A stretch of DNA of 64,000 nucleotides from Lentibacillus kapialis (GCF_014646635.1 NZ_BMNQ01000001.1:68877-132876), one strand, 5' to 3'; shown: positions 1 through 8,826, counted from the first letter of the stretch. Numbers and translations: made by a program. The notes: generated by a model not told the origin, from the letters alone.

Positions 1-2
1 AA

Positions 3-194
3 TTTTCAGTTCCAGGAAAGGGAAAATTCACCCTTGTACTACAGGAAGAAGATGAAAATTCAATCAACTTTGATGTAGAAAAAAATCCTCAGCTTAAACA
101 AATGATTAAGGAAAGCAGAAGTGAATATAAAAATGGAAAAGGTATGTCAACTTCAGAATTATTAAATTCACTTTCTGCAAGGGATTTCGAATAG
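3..194 (+). CDS. C-terminal end of a putative type II antitoxin (5' cut by the window edge)
   Basis: An open frame runs in from the left edge and stops with TAG at 192-194, giving about 63 residues. It reads as a short beta-rich segment followed by a charged helix and a tail ending SARDFE. The size, the acidic and basic helix, and the overlap of its stop codon with a GTG start of a RelE/ParE-like frame suggest an antitoxin of a type II toxin-antitoxin pair. The DNA-binding part lies outside the window, so the family (RelB, Phd or other) cannot be assigned. Confidence 0.45.
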   Translation, partial: FSVPGKGKFTLVLQEEDENSINFDVEKNPQLKQMIKESRSEYKNGKGMSTSELLNSLSARDFE

Positions 195-724
195 TGAGTG
201 TTTAAAATATAATCTGGCTACCGGTTGTAAGAGAAAAGCTTCTACAGTTTAGGAGTGAACGTTTCACATCGGAAGAGACCCTGGAATTTATATTTAAATT
301 GATTTTAGATATTGAGGAATTCTTGCAAAATGAGTTTGTTGAACAAACTTACACAGAAGAATTTGGTACCTATAAGGGTCTATCCCGAATCGTTATTAAA
401 AAATTTCGGGTTTATTACGAAAAAAATCAGGATAACATTATAGTCCTTGGTATCCTGGATTCCCGGAAAAAACACGATTTTATAACGGGAAATGCTGGTA
501 TAACAGGATTTTTAAAATTATTAACTCGTTATATATGCATTTATGTAACGAGAGGAGAATGTTGCTTTGTCGGTAATTGTAGACTGTCTCGTTATACATT
601 CCGGAAACGCAGGTTGGTATACTATTTCCTGGTGAATAATAAATTCTCCTTTAGCAACGATTCCCCTGTGACAGATTATTGGACTAAGAAAATCCTGTAT
701 TGCAGAATTGGGCCATTTTATTGA
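194..724 (+). pseudogene. RelE/ParE-like toxin, inactivated by a stop at codon 4
   Basis: A GTG at 194-196 overlaps the upstream antitoxin stop, as expected in toxin-antitoxin operons, but its fourth codon (203-205) is TAA. After that stop the frame stays open and encodes a convincing RelE/ParE-type core: a helical N-terminal half, then a strand region with GLSRIVIKKFRVYY and a final VLGILDSR strand, which is the family's usual end (about 95 residues). The frame then reads on for about 80 residues of unrelated sequence to 724, so the normal stop also seems lost. I infer a decayed toxin. Restart at the TTG at 299 is possible but would drop the first helix. Confidence 0.5.
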
Positions 725-843
725 GTAACTTGTTGTGAAAAATGAAGGAAATCAAGGTGAGGTGATTTTAACAAACTGACAGGATTACTTGTTCCAGGGT
801 AGGACACGCGTGACAATGTTTTTCGTATGCATGACGGTCTTCA

Positions 844-1203
844 TTAAAAAGTGAACGTGTCGATTGCCCATTTGCCGGGATCCGCTAAATCAATACCAAC
901 GGCAATGGAAAGCTTAGTCAGGGGGAATTCATAGCCGCCATTGCTGCTAAAAGATCCACTTTTAATGTGGACTTTGAAAATAGCAACAACCATCGGGATA
1001 GTGATTAAAAGGGAAGCAAGTGGTGTCAGTAAGCCAAGAATAAACAGGACCCCTCCTCCGATCTCCGAAAGATCCGCCAAAAAAGCCATGGTGACACCAT
1101 TCTTCATTCCCATCGATTCAAACCTTTTTCCCATACCCTGCAATCCGAGGCCACCAAACCATGCGAATAGTTTTTGCGCCCCATGTCGTGCGGCCTCAAC
1201 CCC
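844..1203 (-). pseudogene. Truncated DoxX-family membrane protein
   Basis: The frame encodes the DoxX signature HGAQKLFAWFGG, then GGGVLFILGLLTPLAS and a C-terminal helix. DoxX proteins normally have four membrane helices and about 130 residues or more. Here the first helix is missing, because an in-frame TAA (1204-1206 on the plus strand) lies directly before the HGAQKLF segment and the only downstream starts are TTG or internal ATG codons without a good ribosome site. I read it as a 5'-truncated remnant. A different, intact DoxX gene lies at 52323-52835. Confidence 0.6.
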
Positions 1204-1241
1204 TTATACATAGATGATCCGCGAGACTTATATCTTTACGA

Positions 1242-1901
1242 TCAACTTTCTGAATAAATAAAATCATTCAGAAAATAAGGTACAACGCTCTCATAATAGG
1301 CTTTTCGGTCCTCTACAAAATGCCTTATCTCTGTAAAAAAAGCCTCTTCCAACAATGGGTATCGCACTGTTCGAACTTGGTCTAAGATTGAGTTATGTTC
1401 AATAACTGCGTCAACACTTGCTATTAATTGATCAACAAGTTTTTTGCTAGGTGTTACTCCCATAATATCCTTATAAATTTGTGCATCTTCTTTTACATCT
1501 AGTACATGATATGGCAGCTTCATATCGATATGGATGCCATCAACGAGATTTTCCTCGTATAACGTACGGATTTTTTGGTAATAGATTCCGCTTGTTGTGA
1601 CAATTATTTTCCCGTTAAAAAGTGTTCTCACTTTTTGTAGCAGGGCACGTATCTCATCTAAAGGGTTTTTCAGAAATTCACCGCCGCTAATCATAACGGC
1701 ATCGAATAAATAGCCGCTCTTCTTCAGATAATCATATAAATCATCTGTCGTTTTATATTCTTTTGGTGTGCTGGCAATGATTTCGTTGTAATTAAGACAG
1801 CCGAAGCATTTCAACGGACACCCCGATAATGAATGGATCAGTAATGTCGTATGATTGGGAAGATCGGTAAATGTGCGAATAAAGTTATTGTATAGTTTCA
1901 T
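1242..1901 (-). CDS. nrdG: Anaerobic ribonucleotide reductase activating protein (radical SAM)
   Basis: A 219-residue radical SAM activase that would install the glycyl radical on NrdD, using S-adenosylmethionine and a 4Fe-4S cluster in the cytoplasm. The cluster motif CX3CX2C is visible near residue 28 (SGCPLKCFGC), followed by a glycine-rich SAM segment (SGGEF). The gene follows nrdD by 21 bp on the same strand, so the two form an operon. No good Shine-Dalgarno precedes the ATG. Instead a perfect hairpin spans the nrdD stop and the gap, so translation may depend on coupling to nrdD. Assignment is firm from the motif and the partner gene. Confidence 0.93.
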   Translation of the reverse strand: MKLYNNFIRTFTDLPNHTTLLIHSLSGCPLKCFGCLNYNEIIASTPKEYKTTDDLYDYLKKSGYLFDAVMISGGEFLKNPLDEIRALLQKVRTLFNGKIIVTTSGIYYQKIRTLYEENLVDGIHIDMKLPYHVLDVKEDAQIYKDIMGVTPSKKLVDQLIASVDAVIEHNSILDQVRTVRYPLLEEAFFTEIRHFVEDRKAYYESVVPYFLNDFIYSES

Positions 1902-1909
1902 TGTTATGC

Positions 1910-1934
1910 ATGCACCGGTTAATTACCGGTGCAT
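1910..1934. promoter_or_regulatory. Perfect hairpin across the nrdD stop / nrdG leader
   Basis: ATGCACCGGT (1910-1919) and ACCGGTGCAT (1925-1934) form a 10-bp perfect inverted repeat with a 5-nt loop. It covers the last codons and stop of nrdD and most of the gap before nrdG. There is no run of T after it in the nrdG direction, so a terminator is unlikely. Control of nrdG translation or of mRNA stability is more plausible. Confidence 0.6.
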
Positions 1935-3866
1935 AACCTCCTTCAATCCATCATCTTTCAACCGTTTTCTGAAGGTCCAGTCATGTCTTCTTGCTTTCGA
2001 CCAAAAATTATATTTTCCTTCATAATAACCTTTATCATCTACATGTATGTTATTTCTGGAAATCATTTTTAAATACCCAATCACCCTGCTGAATGTTGCA
2101 ATATCTGTTGATTCACAGACAGGGCAGTGATGAATATTTTTAGCATCTTCCGCAACAATCTTCTGACCGCATGTCATACAGGATGTAATCGTTGGTGTCA
2201 AGGTGATATAATTAATCGGTTTGGTAAATATTTTATCCAGATAGTTTGCCAAGTTTTCAGGTTTTACTTTTGATTCGAGAAAATGATGCAAAACACTGCC
2301 AGATGTAGCATAGCCTTGAAATTCAGCACTATTTTCCAGTTGTTCTAAAAGATCCTCTTCAGAGTACGGGGTCATACAACCGCTTGTTAAGTATGGATTT
2401 TCACCTTCTCCTTGTACGAAAATCTCTCGTCCATTGACTTTTGCCCATTTTAGGTCATGGCGAGCAAGTTTGATAGCAGCATTTTCAGCAGGTGCATATT
2501 CGATGCCGCATGCCACTTTATCTCTCACGATAAATTCGTTCACAATTTTAGTCATGTATTGCATTATTTCATGGGCAATCATTTTCCCGCTATTGTTCTT
2601 AATTCCGTCCTTATAACCTATATTCATGAGGCCTTCATTCATACCGGTCAAGGCGAATACGTTGAAATAATTTTTCAAATCCTTATTATAGGCAAAAAAA
2701 GTCGGATATAATTCTTTGTTTTGTTCAATCCACTTCCTTTTTTTTATGTGAGCTTCCTGCATGACTTCCATATATTCACGTATTTTGACTTTTACAAGAT
2801 CCAGATCATGTCCGAATTCCAGTAGCACTCTATTCATATTTAAATTGAGCACCTGCACTGCACCTGTGGAACCTGTTGATGATCCGAATACACCGCCACC
2901 CGCTTTGGAAAGTGTTTCTAAATTAATTTGCAGCCGACAGCAAAGGCTTCTACTCACTTCTGGGTCTTTTGCCTGAATGAACGGATTTAATGCTTTGTAA
3001 TAAGAGTCTTCAAATGGATTTGTTTTAAAGTTTTCAAAATAAACACCACCCCAATGATACATTTTATCCAATAGCTCGATAAATAATGGGTTTTGGTAAT
3101 TAAAGTGATCATCGATTTGCACTGTTATTAATGGAAAAGTAAAAGGAATCCCATCACTTCCTGTTCCGTTTTTCATCACATCAATAATAGCTTGGTTTAT
3201 GCGGTCAAAGAAAGTTGCCGGGATATCCTTATATTGTATATTCCGTCCTTCACCTCCGATGACAATGTATTGATCTTTTATTTCTTCAGAGGGTTTCCCG
3301 AACTCTAATGTAATATTGGAAAAGCTGCTTTGAGCTCCAGACCTCAGTGGCATATTTAGTTCCCAGATGAGACTTTGAAACAATTCAACGAGTTCCTCAT
3401 CTGTGTATGTAATACCTCGACTTTCCTCATCATGCAAGTAAGAAGCAGTAATTGTTGATAGTTGTGCCAGCATGACTGCACCTGATACTTGTTGTGATAT
3501 TAATGTTACGACATTACTGAAATGTCGTAATAATGTTGAAATCCGCTTAGTTGGTTTGGAAGAAATCATATTTTTTGCCAGAGACGGGATCCCTTTTGTA
3601 GCGATGTCCATACAACTAATGGATACACAGTATGGTGCGAGCTGTTTATCGTGTACATAGACAACCCCTTCATCATATAACTCTTTTATTTTTGGAGGAA
3701 GAATATGATTAAAAAGAAATGCTTCTTCCCCATGATTCGTCAAATTATGCCTTAAAAGTGACAAGGAATAAACATAATTACTATTCTCATGTCTGAGATA
3801 ATCTGTTTGCTTGTTTTCTTGCTGCGAAGTAAATTTGTTGATAATATCAATCGAATTTTGGAACAT
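1923..3866 (-). CDS. nrdD: Class III (anaerobic) ribonucleoside-triphosphate reductase
   Basis: A 647-residue glycyl-radical enzyme reducing ribonucleoside triphosphates without oxygen. The C-terminus has the zinc-binding four-cysteine site (CMTCG ... CPVC) and then RVIGYL, where the glycine (about residue 597) is the radical site. The N-terminus begins directly in the catalytic barrel, so no ATP-cone is seen; E. coli NrdD (about 712 residues) has one. ATG at 3866 is preferred over the TTG at 3872 because AGGAGAGG lies 7 bases upstream. NrdR boxes and an Fnr-like palindrome precede it. It forms an operon with nrdG, and the organism also has an oxygen-dependent class I reductase at 40 kb. Confidence 0.95.
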   Translation of the reverse strand: MFQNSIDIINKFTSQQENKQTDYLRHENSNYVYSLSLLRHNLTNHGEEAFLFNHILPPKIKELYDEGVVYVHDKQLAPYCVSISCMDIATKGIPSLAKNMISSKPTKRISTLLRHFSNVVTLISQQVSGAVMLAQLSTITASYLHDEESRGITYTDEELVELFQSLIWELNMPLRSGAQSSFSNITLEFGKPSEEIKDQYIVIGGEGRNIQYKDIPATFFDRINQAIIDVMKNGTGSDGIPFTFPLITVQIDDHFNYQNPLFIELLDKMYHWGGVYFENFKTNPFEDSYYKALNPFIQAKDPEVSRSLCCRLQINLETLSKAGGGVFGSSTGSTGAVQVLNLNMNRVLLEFGHDLDLVKVKIREYMEVMQEAHIKKRKWIEQNKELYPTFFAYNKDLKNYFNVFALTGMNEGLMNIGYKDGIKNNSGKMIAHEIMQYMTKIVNEFIVRDKVACGIEYAPAENAAIKLARHDLKWAKVNGREIFVQGEGENPYLTSGCMTPYSEEDLLEQLENSAEFQGYATSGSVLHHFLESKVKPENLANYLDKIFTKPINYITLTPTITSCMTCGQKIVAEDAKNIHHCPVCESTDIATFSRVIGYLKMISRNNIHVDDKGYYEGKYNFWSKARRHDWTFRKRLKDDGLKEVMHR

Positions 3867-3919
3867 GTACAAACCTCTCCTTTAGTTTTTAATGGTTAAC
3901 CTTTAGTTAATTCATCCTT

Positions 3920-3966
3920 ACTATAAAACTATATAAAGTGTTATATAGTGATGTTAGTCACTATAT
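3920..3966 (-). promoter_or_regulatory. Fnr/Crp-type palindrome and -10 element of nrdD
   Basis: ATATAGTGA (3943-3951) and TCACTATAT (3958-3966) form a 9-bp perfect inverted repeat with a 6-nt spacer, matching the AGTGA-N6-TCACT layout of Gram-positive Fnr boxes (consensus TGTGA-N6-TCACA). A candidate -10, TATAGT on the minus strand (3925 to 3920), has its centre 32 bp from the palindrome centre. That would put the palindrome near -41.5, the classic class II activator position. Oxygen-responsive activation of nrdDG is inferred. Confidence 0.5.
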
Positions 3967-3973
3967 GTTGATT
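3926..3973 (-). promoter_or_regulatory. Pair of NrdR-box-like sites upstream of nrdD
   Basis: AAACTATATAAAGTGT (3926-3941) and TCACTATATGTTGATT (3958-3973) resemble the 16-bp NrdR box ACACTATATATAGTGT. They start 32 bp apart, about three helical turns, which is the usual spacing of NrdR box pairs. The first site lies between the proposed -10 and the Fnr-like palindrome. A near-perfect NrdR box also precedes the class I reductase at 39793. Confidence 0.55.
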
Positions 3974-3981
3974 AAATTTAA

Positions 3982-4206
3982 AGGGAAAGGTTTGATGCAG
4001 TACCCCCTCAAAAAATTTCACAGGATAAAAACATACCCTTTCCTCAAGAAAAACAGACAGACTTTGAGACCTTCTTTGCGGAAGCTCCCCAACTGAATCC
4101 TTCCCGGACTTTGATCAAAGGTGTGGTCTGTGGTGTCCGAGTGGAAGACGTTGAAGAACCAACTATGCAGGAAATTCGTGATTTAGAGAAGCTAATCGGT
4201 GAGTGA
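3982..4206 (+). pseudogene. Unidentified remnant reading frame
   Basis: An open frame of about 74 codons with no start codon, bounded upstream by TAA at 3979-3981. Its composition is protein-like ([14 protein letters not shown], then [11 protein letters not shown] and a TGA). If the TGA at 4204-4206 were read through, the frame would continue AKGKEVKKMW before the next stop, suggesting decay. I do not recognise the family. From here to the next gene start at 4482 I see nothing else coding. Confidence 0.25.
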
Positions 4207-4481
4207 GCAAAGGGAAAAGAGGTGAAGAAAATGTGGTGTTGACCCGAAAATTTTTTCGAAAATAATAATTAAGGCGAAGAAGTGGGAAAAGTTGATTCGT
4301 AGTGGAAAAGGTGACTCTCCTCCATTTTTTCTGAAACAGGCCATTTTATGAAGGGAAGGAAGGAGTTTTTAGGCGGAGCCCTACATGTTAAAATAATAGT
4401 CCCCTTATGGGGAGTTGGAGATGTATATGGGAAGTAACACTGCTATCTAATTATGGCATAACTATTTTCGGAGGAATTACT

Positions 4482-6185
4482 GTGTTCAAACGTATTACAA
4501 TTATAGTCATCATTGCTGTCATCGCTCTTGGGGCGGTATTCTTTTTCATCCGTTCATTGGGTGATACACATGATAAACAAGCAGACCAACAACCAAAGAA
4601 TCCATCACCGGATCATGAGAATGAAGAGGCCCAGGAGCCTGGGACAGCTTTGGACAACATATTCAACTTAGCCAAACAAGGAAAAATCCCGGAAAGCAAT
4701 ATCGTTGTCGGTGAAACGACCACCGATGCCGTGCAAAAAACTTGGGGGAAACCGGATAAGACCTCAGATACGGATGTTGGTCGTTTTTTGATCTATCCGT
4801 CACATGACATCAAGGTCGGTATTACAGACAACATTGTGTCAGATTTGCGCTCTTCGCAAGATCCATTCACATCATTTGATCTGGACGCGATAAAGTCATA
4901 TGAAAAACCCGATGACTCGCATTACTATCAGGATGACGATTACAATCAAATCATTCTTGTTTATAAGCTTTCCAATGGTTATGTCTTGAAATGGGTGCTG
5001 CCGAAGCCTGACAGCGATACAGATAATCCTGATGTAGATCATATTTCCTTATCGAAGGAAGTAAGCGAAGATGATAAAAATGGAGAGGAAGGCATTCAAC
5101 CAGGTGATATAGAAAATATGAGCCTTGATAAAAAAATTGGGCAAATGATTTTCAGCGGGGTCGACGGAACGGAAATGACCGCTGAGACAAGACATATCAT
5201 TCAAAAGTATCATGTGGGAGGTATCATTCTATATGGTGATAACATTGCAGGCACGACGCAAACTGTCAACTTTTTAAATGAGATGAAAGCTGTGAATGCT
5301 GACAATCCATATCCATTATTGCTGGGAGTCGATGAAGAAGGCGGCAGTGTGACGCGAATGCCTGATGGGGTGAAAAGCCTGCCCACGAGCCGTTCAATTG
5401 GGAATTTGAATGATCCGGATGTATCCTTCAATGTCGGTACTATCCTTGGTGAGCAGATGCAGGCACTTGGTTTCAATTTGGACTTCGCGCCTGTCCTGGA
5501 TGTTAACAGCAATCCGGATAATCCTGTCATCGGCGACCGTTCGTTTGGTGACAACCCGGATATCGTGACCCGGCTGGGCATCCAGACGATGAAAGGGCTC
5601 CAGAATGAGGAGGTTATTTCGGTCATGAAGCATTTTCCCGGGCATGGGGATACGGGAAAGGATTCCCACTTGAAACTTCCGAAAGTTGATAAAAGCTACG
5701 AGGAACTGTCCAAGTTGGAACTTGTGCCATTCAAGAAAGCCATTTCGGAGAGTGCCGATGTCAGCATGGTTGCCCATATCCTGCTGCCAAAAATCGATGA
5801 AAATTATCCTGCATCCATGTCGAAAGAGGTGATTACAGGCATTTTACGAAAGGATTATAATTTTGATGGTGTCGTTATTTCCGATGACTTGACGATGGGT
5901 GCCATCACGGATCATTATAATGTTGCTGATGCAGCAGTTCAGACAGTGAAAGCGGGTGGAGATCTATTACTTGTTGGACATAATCCGGATTTGATTGCCA
6001 CTGTTTTTGATAAACTGAAGACGGCTGTTGAAGATGGGGAAATAAGTGAGAGCAGGATTGACGAAAGTATCGAACGCATCACACATTTGAAGGCAAAATA
6101 TCAGTTGTCGGATGAAAAGACACCAATACCCAATTTTCAATCGATTAATGCGAAAGTGGAAGCCATTCGGGAAAAGGTGTCCTGA
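4482..6185 (+). CDS. Membrane-anchored beta-N-acetylhexosaminidase, NagZ-type GH3, with DUF4309-like domain
   Basis: A 567-residue exported enzyme expected to trim N-acetylglucosamine from peptidoglycan-derived sugars outside the membrane. GTG at 4482 with GGAGG ten bases upstream fits better than the in-frame start at 4407, because a hydrophobic helix (about residues 5-25) follows directly as a signal anchor. A Pro/Glu-rich linker, then a DUF4309-like segment (about residues 55-180, IFNLAKQGKIPESNI onward), precede the GH3 barrel (about residue 210 to the end). The NagZ catalytic loop KHFPGHGDTGKDSH and the nucleophile region VVISDDLTMGAI are both intact. It appears monocistronic. Confidence 0.85.
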   Translation: MFKRITIIVIIAVIALGAVFFFIRSLGDTHDKQADQQPKNPSPDHENEEAQEPGTALDNIFNLAKQGKIPESNIVVGETTTDAVQKTWGKPDKTSDTDVGRFLIYPSHDIKVGITDNIVSDLRSSQDPFTSFDLDAIKSYEKPDDSHYYQDDDYNQIILVYKLSNGYVLKWVLPKPDSDTDNPDVDHISLSKEVSEDDKNGEEGIQPGDIENMSLDKKIGQMIFSGVDGTEMTAETRHIIQKYHVGGIILYGDNIAGTTQTVNFLNEMKAVNADNPYPLLLGVDEEGGSVTRMPDGVKSLPTSRSIGNLNDPDVSFNVGTILGEQMQALGFNLDFAPVLDVNSNPDNPVIGDRSFGDNPDIVTRLGIQTMKGLQNEEVISVMKHFPGHGDTGKDSHLKLPKVDKSYEELSKLELVPFKKAISESADVSMVAHILLPKIDENYPASMSKEVITGILRKDYNFDGVVISDDLTMGAITDHYNVADAAVQTVKAGGDLLLVGHNPDLIATVFDKLKTAVEDGEISESRIDESIERITHLKAKYQLSDEKTPIPNFQSINAKVEAIREKVS

Positions 6186-6245
6186 TTAACCAGAAGGCAG
6201 TATACTGAGTCGTTGAATGAAAGCGCATAGCCACCTATTTCAACA

Positions 6246-6486
6246 CCTATCTTGGACATAAGTGAAATAATCAGGCATAAACACGAATGATGAATCCCTT
6301 TAGCGCAGGAAATATACGGAGACTCCTGCGGGAGAAAAAGCATAGGTGAGACCCTGCAGTGCGACAGCACTAGGAGGCTCACCAGCCGCCCTAAGGTGCG
6401 CGGAGTATATTTCCGGAGCGGGTAATATCCAATAACTTAAATTCGGATTTTCCTGTAATAAAAATACTTTTGTCCAAGCCTCCTAG
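6246..6486. repeat. MITE-like repeat, family B, copy 1
   Basis: About 240 bp similar to copies at 22679-22919 and 29259-29499. The core is a large imperfect hairpin: GGAAATATAC on the left pairs with GTATATTTCC on the right, with GAGGCTCACCAGCCGCCC between. The other copies end in CTAGGAG...TTGGACA terminal inverted repeats; here the right end (TTTTGTCCAAGCCTCCTAG) is well kept and the left end is worn. No reading frame is inside. Confidence 0.7.
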
Positions 6487-6552
6487 GGCACCTATCCAAG
6501 TATAGATGCCCTAGCTCAAGCTTTTGACTATTATTTTACACTCAAACCATTA

Positions 6553-7326
6553 TCAATGTTTTGCACCTATACCGCCATCAATGCGATACTGACTACCGCT
6601 GATAAAACTACTATCATCGGAAGCAAGAAAGAGGACAAGATTGGATATATCATGTGTTTCCCCGTAGCGTGCCATCGGTATTTCATTCATGAGGGCTTCC
6701 TTTGCCTTAGAGTCGTCTTCAGGATTTACCCCCGATTCTATGGAGCGCATCATTCGCGTATTCACAGAGGTAGGATGAATAGAGTTCACACGAACATTGT
6801 CACTCGCCACTTCTAAAGCGGCTGTTTTAGTGAGTCCTACAACTGCATGTTTTGATGCTGCATAAGGGCCGATCCCAGGGTCTCCCGACAATCCAGCATC
6901 AGAGGATGTATTGATAATGCTACCACTTCTTTGCTTACTCATGACAGGAAGGACATGTTTCAATCCCAGAAAAACGCCATGTACATTCACTTTAAATACT
7001 TTATCGAAATCTTCTATTTCCTGAGCAACAATTGGAGCAACCTTTCCTTCAATACCCGCGTTGTTAAAAAAGATGTCAATGCGCCCAAATTTCTCAACAG
7101 TCTCATTGACATAGTTTTTGACATCATCTTCATTAGAAACATCAGCTTTAATCGTGATGACTTCCCCATAATGTTTAAGATTTGATTTTGCCTTATCAAG
7201 AGAATCTCTATTCATATCTACAAGAATAACCTTGGCGCCTTCTTTCAAAAACTTCTCGCCTGTTTTTTGGCCGATTTCCCCTGCTCCGCCTGTAACAATA
7301 GCAACCTTGCCTTCTAATCTTGGCAT
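6553..7326 (-). CDS. Short-chain dehydrogenase/reductase (classical SDR)
   Basis: A 257-residue NAD(P)-dependent oxidoreductase of unknown substrate. The cofactor motif TGGAGEIGQ is near residue 12, NNAG near residue 90, and the catalytic Ser, Tyr and Lys sit in NTSSDAGLSG and YAASK. The C-terminal ISGSQYRIDGG is typical of glucose-dehydrogenase and 3-oxoacyl-reductase-like members. ATG at 7326 is chosen over the ORF start at 7344 because GGGAG lies 8 bases upstream. It points the same way as the betaine-type binding protein upstream of it, 98 bp apart, so they may share a transcript and a role in quaternary amine metabolism; that link is inference. Confidence 0.85.
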   Translation of the reverse strand: MPRLEGKVAIVTGGAGEIGQKTGEKFLKEGAKVILVDMNRDSLDKAKSNLKHYGEVITIKADVSNEDDVKNYVNETVEKFGRIDIFFNNAGIEGKVAPIVAQEIEDFDKVFKVNVHGVFLGLKHVLPVMSKQRSGSIINTSSDAGLSGDPGIGPYAASKHAVVGLTKTAALEVASDNVRVNSIHPTSVNTRMMRSIESGVNPEDDSKAKEALMNEIPMARYGETHDISNLVLFLASDDSSFISGSQYRIDGGIGAKH

Positions 7327-7424
7327 TTTTGTTTCTCCCTTCATTACTTAAATTTGTTTGTTTACTAATTGTTTATGTCATGATTGAATTATCCATATGA
7401 AAGGTTTTAATAAATAGTATGTCA

Positions 7425-8312
7425 TCAATTCGTACCCTTCATTTTATTAATCTTGTCTTGATTATTATCAATCCAGGTTTGTGCAACATCTTCAGGATTT
7501 TTTCCTTTGTCAATTTTGGTAATCATATCTTCAATATCCTGAATGGATATACTCCAATTGCTTAAAAACTTATAAGCATCAGGTGCCTTCTCTTTCAATC
7601 CCTTATGAGCAACAACGTGGACAGTAGAGCTGCTAAAAAGGTTTGGTGCTTTATTATTTGTTAATAATTTTATATCAAGTTGATTAAACATGCTATGCGG
7701 TCGCCATCCAAACAGCACAACCGGTTTTTTCTTATCTATTCTCTCTTTAGCTGCAGCTAACATGGCTGCCTCTGAGGAATTTACCATTTTCATGTCTAGA
7801 TCATATTTGTCAATGGCCTTTGGGATATCTTTCACTGCTGGATCACTTTCTGCTATTGCCAATGCTTCATTGTTGACTGTGTCTTCCTTACCTTTTAAAT
7901 CCCCGACGTCATTCACATTCTTCATATATTTAGGAACCGCCAATCCCCAATCCGCATCTTTATAACTTGTAGATACAATCTTCACTGAATCAGAGTTTTC
8001 TTCTAGGTAATGTTTGTGTTGTGGTTCCCAGTAATCCATAAATATGTTAACGTCGCCATTTGATAAACCTGCAAAAACGACTCCAAGATTGGCCTGTTTT
8101 TCCTTTACTTTATAACCCATATCCTCCAAAACCTTTTTAGCTATTTTTGTTGGTGGAACAGTACTTGTCCATGGCGTTTTGCCAAAAGTTAATGTTGGTT
8201 TTTCTTCCTTGTTGTCACCTGTATCATTCGATCCATCACTACTTGATACGCAACCGTACATAGTGATTGATAATAAAAGTGTTACAACAATAATAATTGT
8301 TTTAATTTTCAC
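7425..8312 (-). CDS. Glycine betaine/proline-type ABC transporter substrate-binding lipoprotein (OpuAC-like), orphan
   Basis: A 295-residue lipoprotein with a signal peptide ending in the lipobox region MYGC (Cys21). The mature part is an OpuAC-type binding domain. Tryptophans that could make the aromatic cage are visible in PWTST, DYWEPQ, DADWGL and FGWRPHS, consistent with binding a quaternary ammonium compound. The GTG start has AGGAGAG upstream. No permease or ATPase gene is adjacent, so the partner must be encoded elsewhere, or the protein serves another carrier such as the BCCT transporter 0.8 kb away on the other strand. Confidence 0.85.
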   Translation of the reverse strand: MKIKTIIIVVTLLLSITMYGCVSSSDGSNDTGDNKEEKPTLTFGKTPWTSTVPPTKIAKKVLEDMGYKVKEKQANLGVVFAGLSNGDVNIFMDYWEPQHKHYLEENSDSVKIVSTSYKDADWGLAVPKYMKNVNDVGDLKGKEDTVNNEALAIAESDPAVKDIPKAIDKYDLDMKMVNSSEAAMLAAAKERIDKKKPVVLFGWRPHSMFNQLDIKLLTNNKAPNLFSSSTVHVVAHKGLKEKAPDAYKFLSNWSISIQDIEDMITKIDKGKNPEDVAQTWIDNNQDKINKMKGTN

Positions 8313-8550
8313 GTTAAATCTCTCCTATAAATTGGATATTCCTTTCTTTGGTATATTCCACATTGTGTGTTTTGCCAACTCCCCGACAAGATGGATTACG
8401 TTTTTCCTTATGCCTTTTCCGGTTCTGTTATTTTACAATTATATCCGTTGATTTGAAGAAGTTATGTGCCTCCAGATGACAAAGGTACTCCTACTTTTAT
8501 CCAACTGTTACCAGCATACCGAACATTCGCACCCTCCCGATTTTTCTTTG

Positions 8551-8642
8551 TAACGTCAGAAAGTATAAATTATGGATGACCTTATAAGAAAAGCTTCGGC
8601 ATTCACTATAAGACGAACGAGGCGAATGCCGAGTTTTTCTAA
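8551..8642 (+). repeat. 88-bp hairpin repeat, family A (diverged copy)
   Basis: It begins with TAACGTCAGAAAGTATAAAT and contains the stem GGCATTC...GAATGCC followed by GAGTTTTTC. It matches the family A unit seen intact at 54454-54717, with a 4-bp insertion in the loop. It lies in the divergent region between the binding-protein gene and the BCCT gene. Confidence 0.85.
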
Positions 8643-8826
8643 AATCGATATTAATCTCCAATAGTCCTTCCTTACCACATGTTTACCTCCTCAATTAATT
8701 TGAAGCTACCATACCATAAACGAGAAGAGATTCCCAAATGACAATTTTCGAGCATTTCAAAGTAATATTGAGGAATTCTAAAATAAATGCACAAATAACG
8801 TTATACAGAAACAATTTTACAAACCA

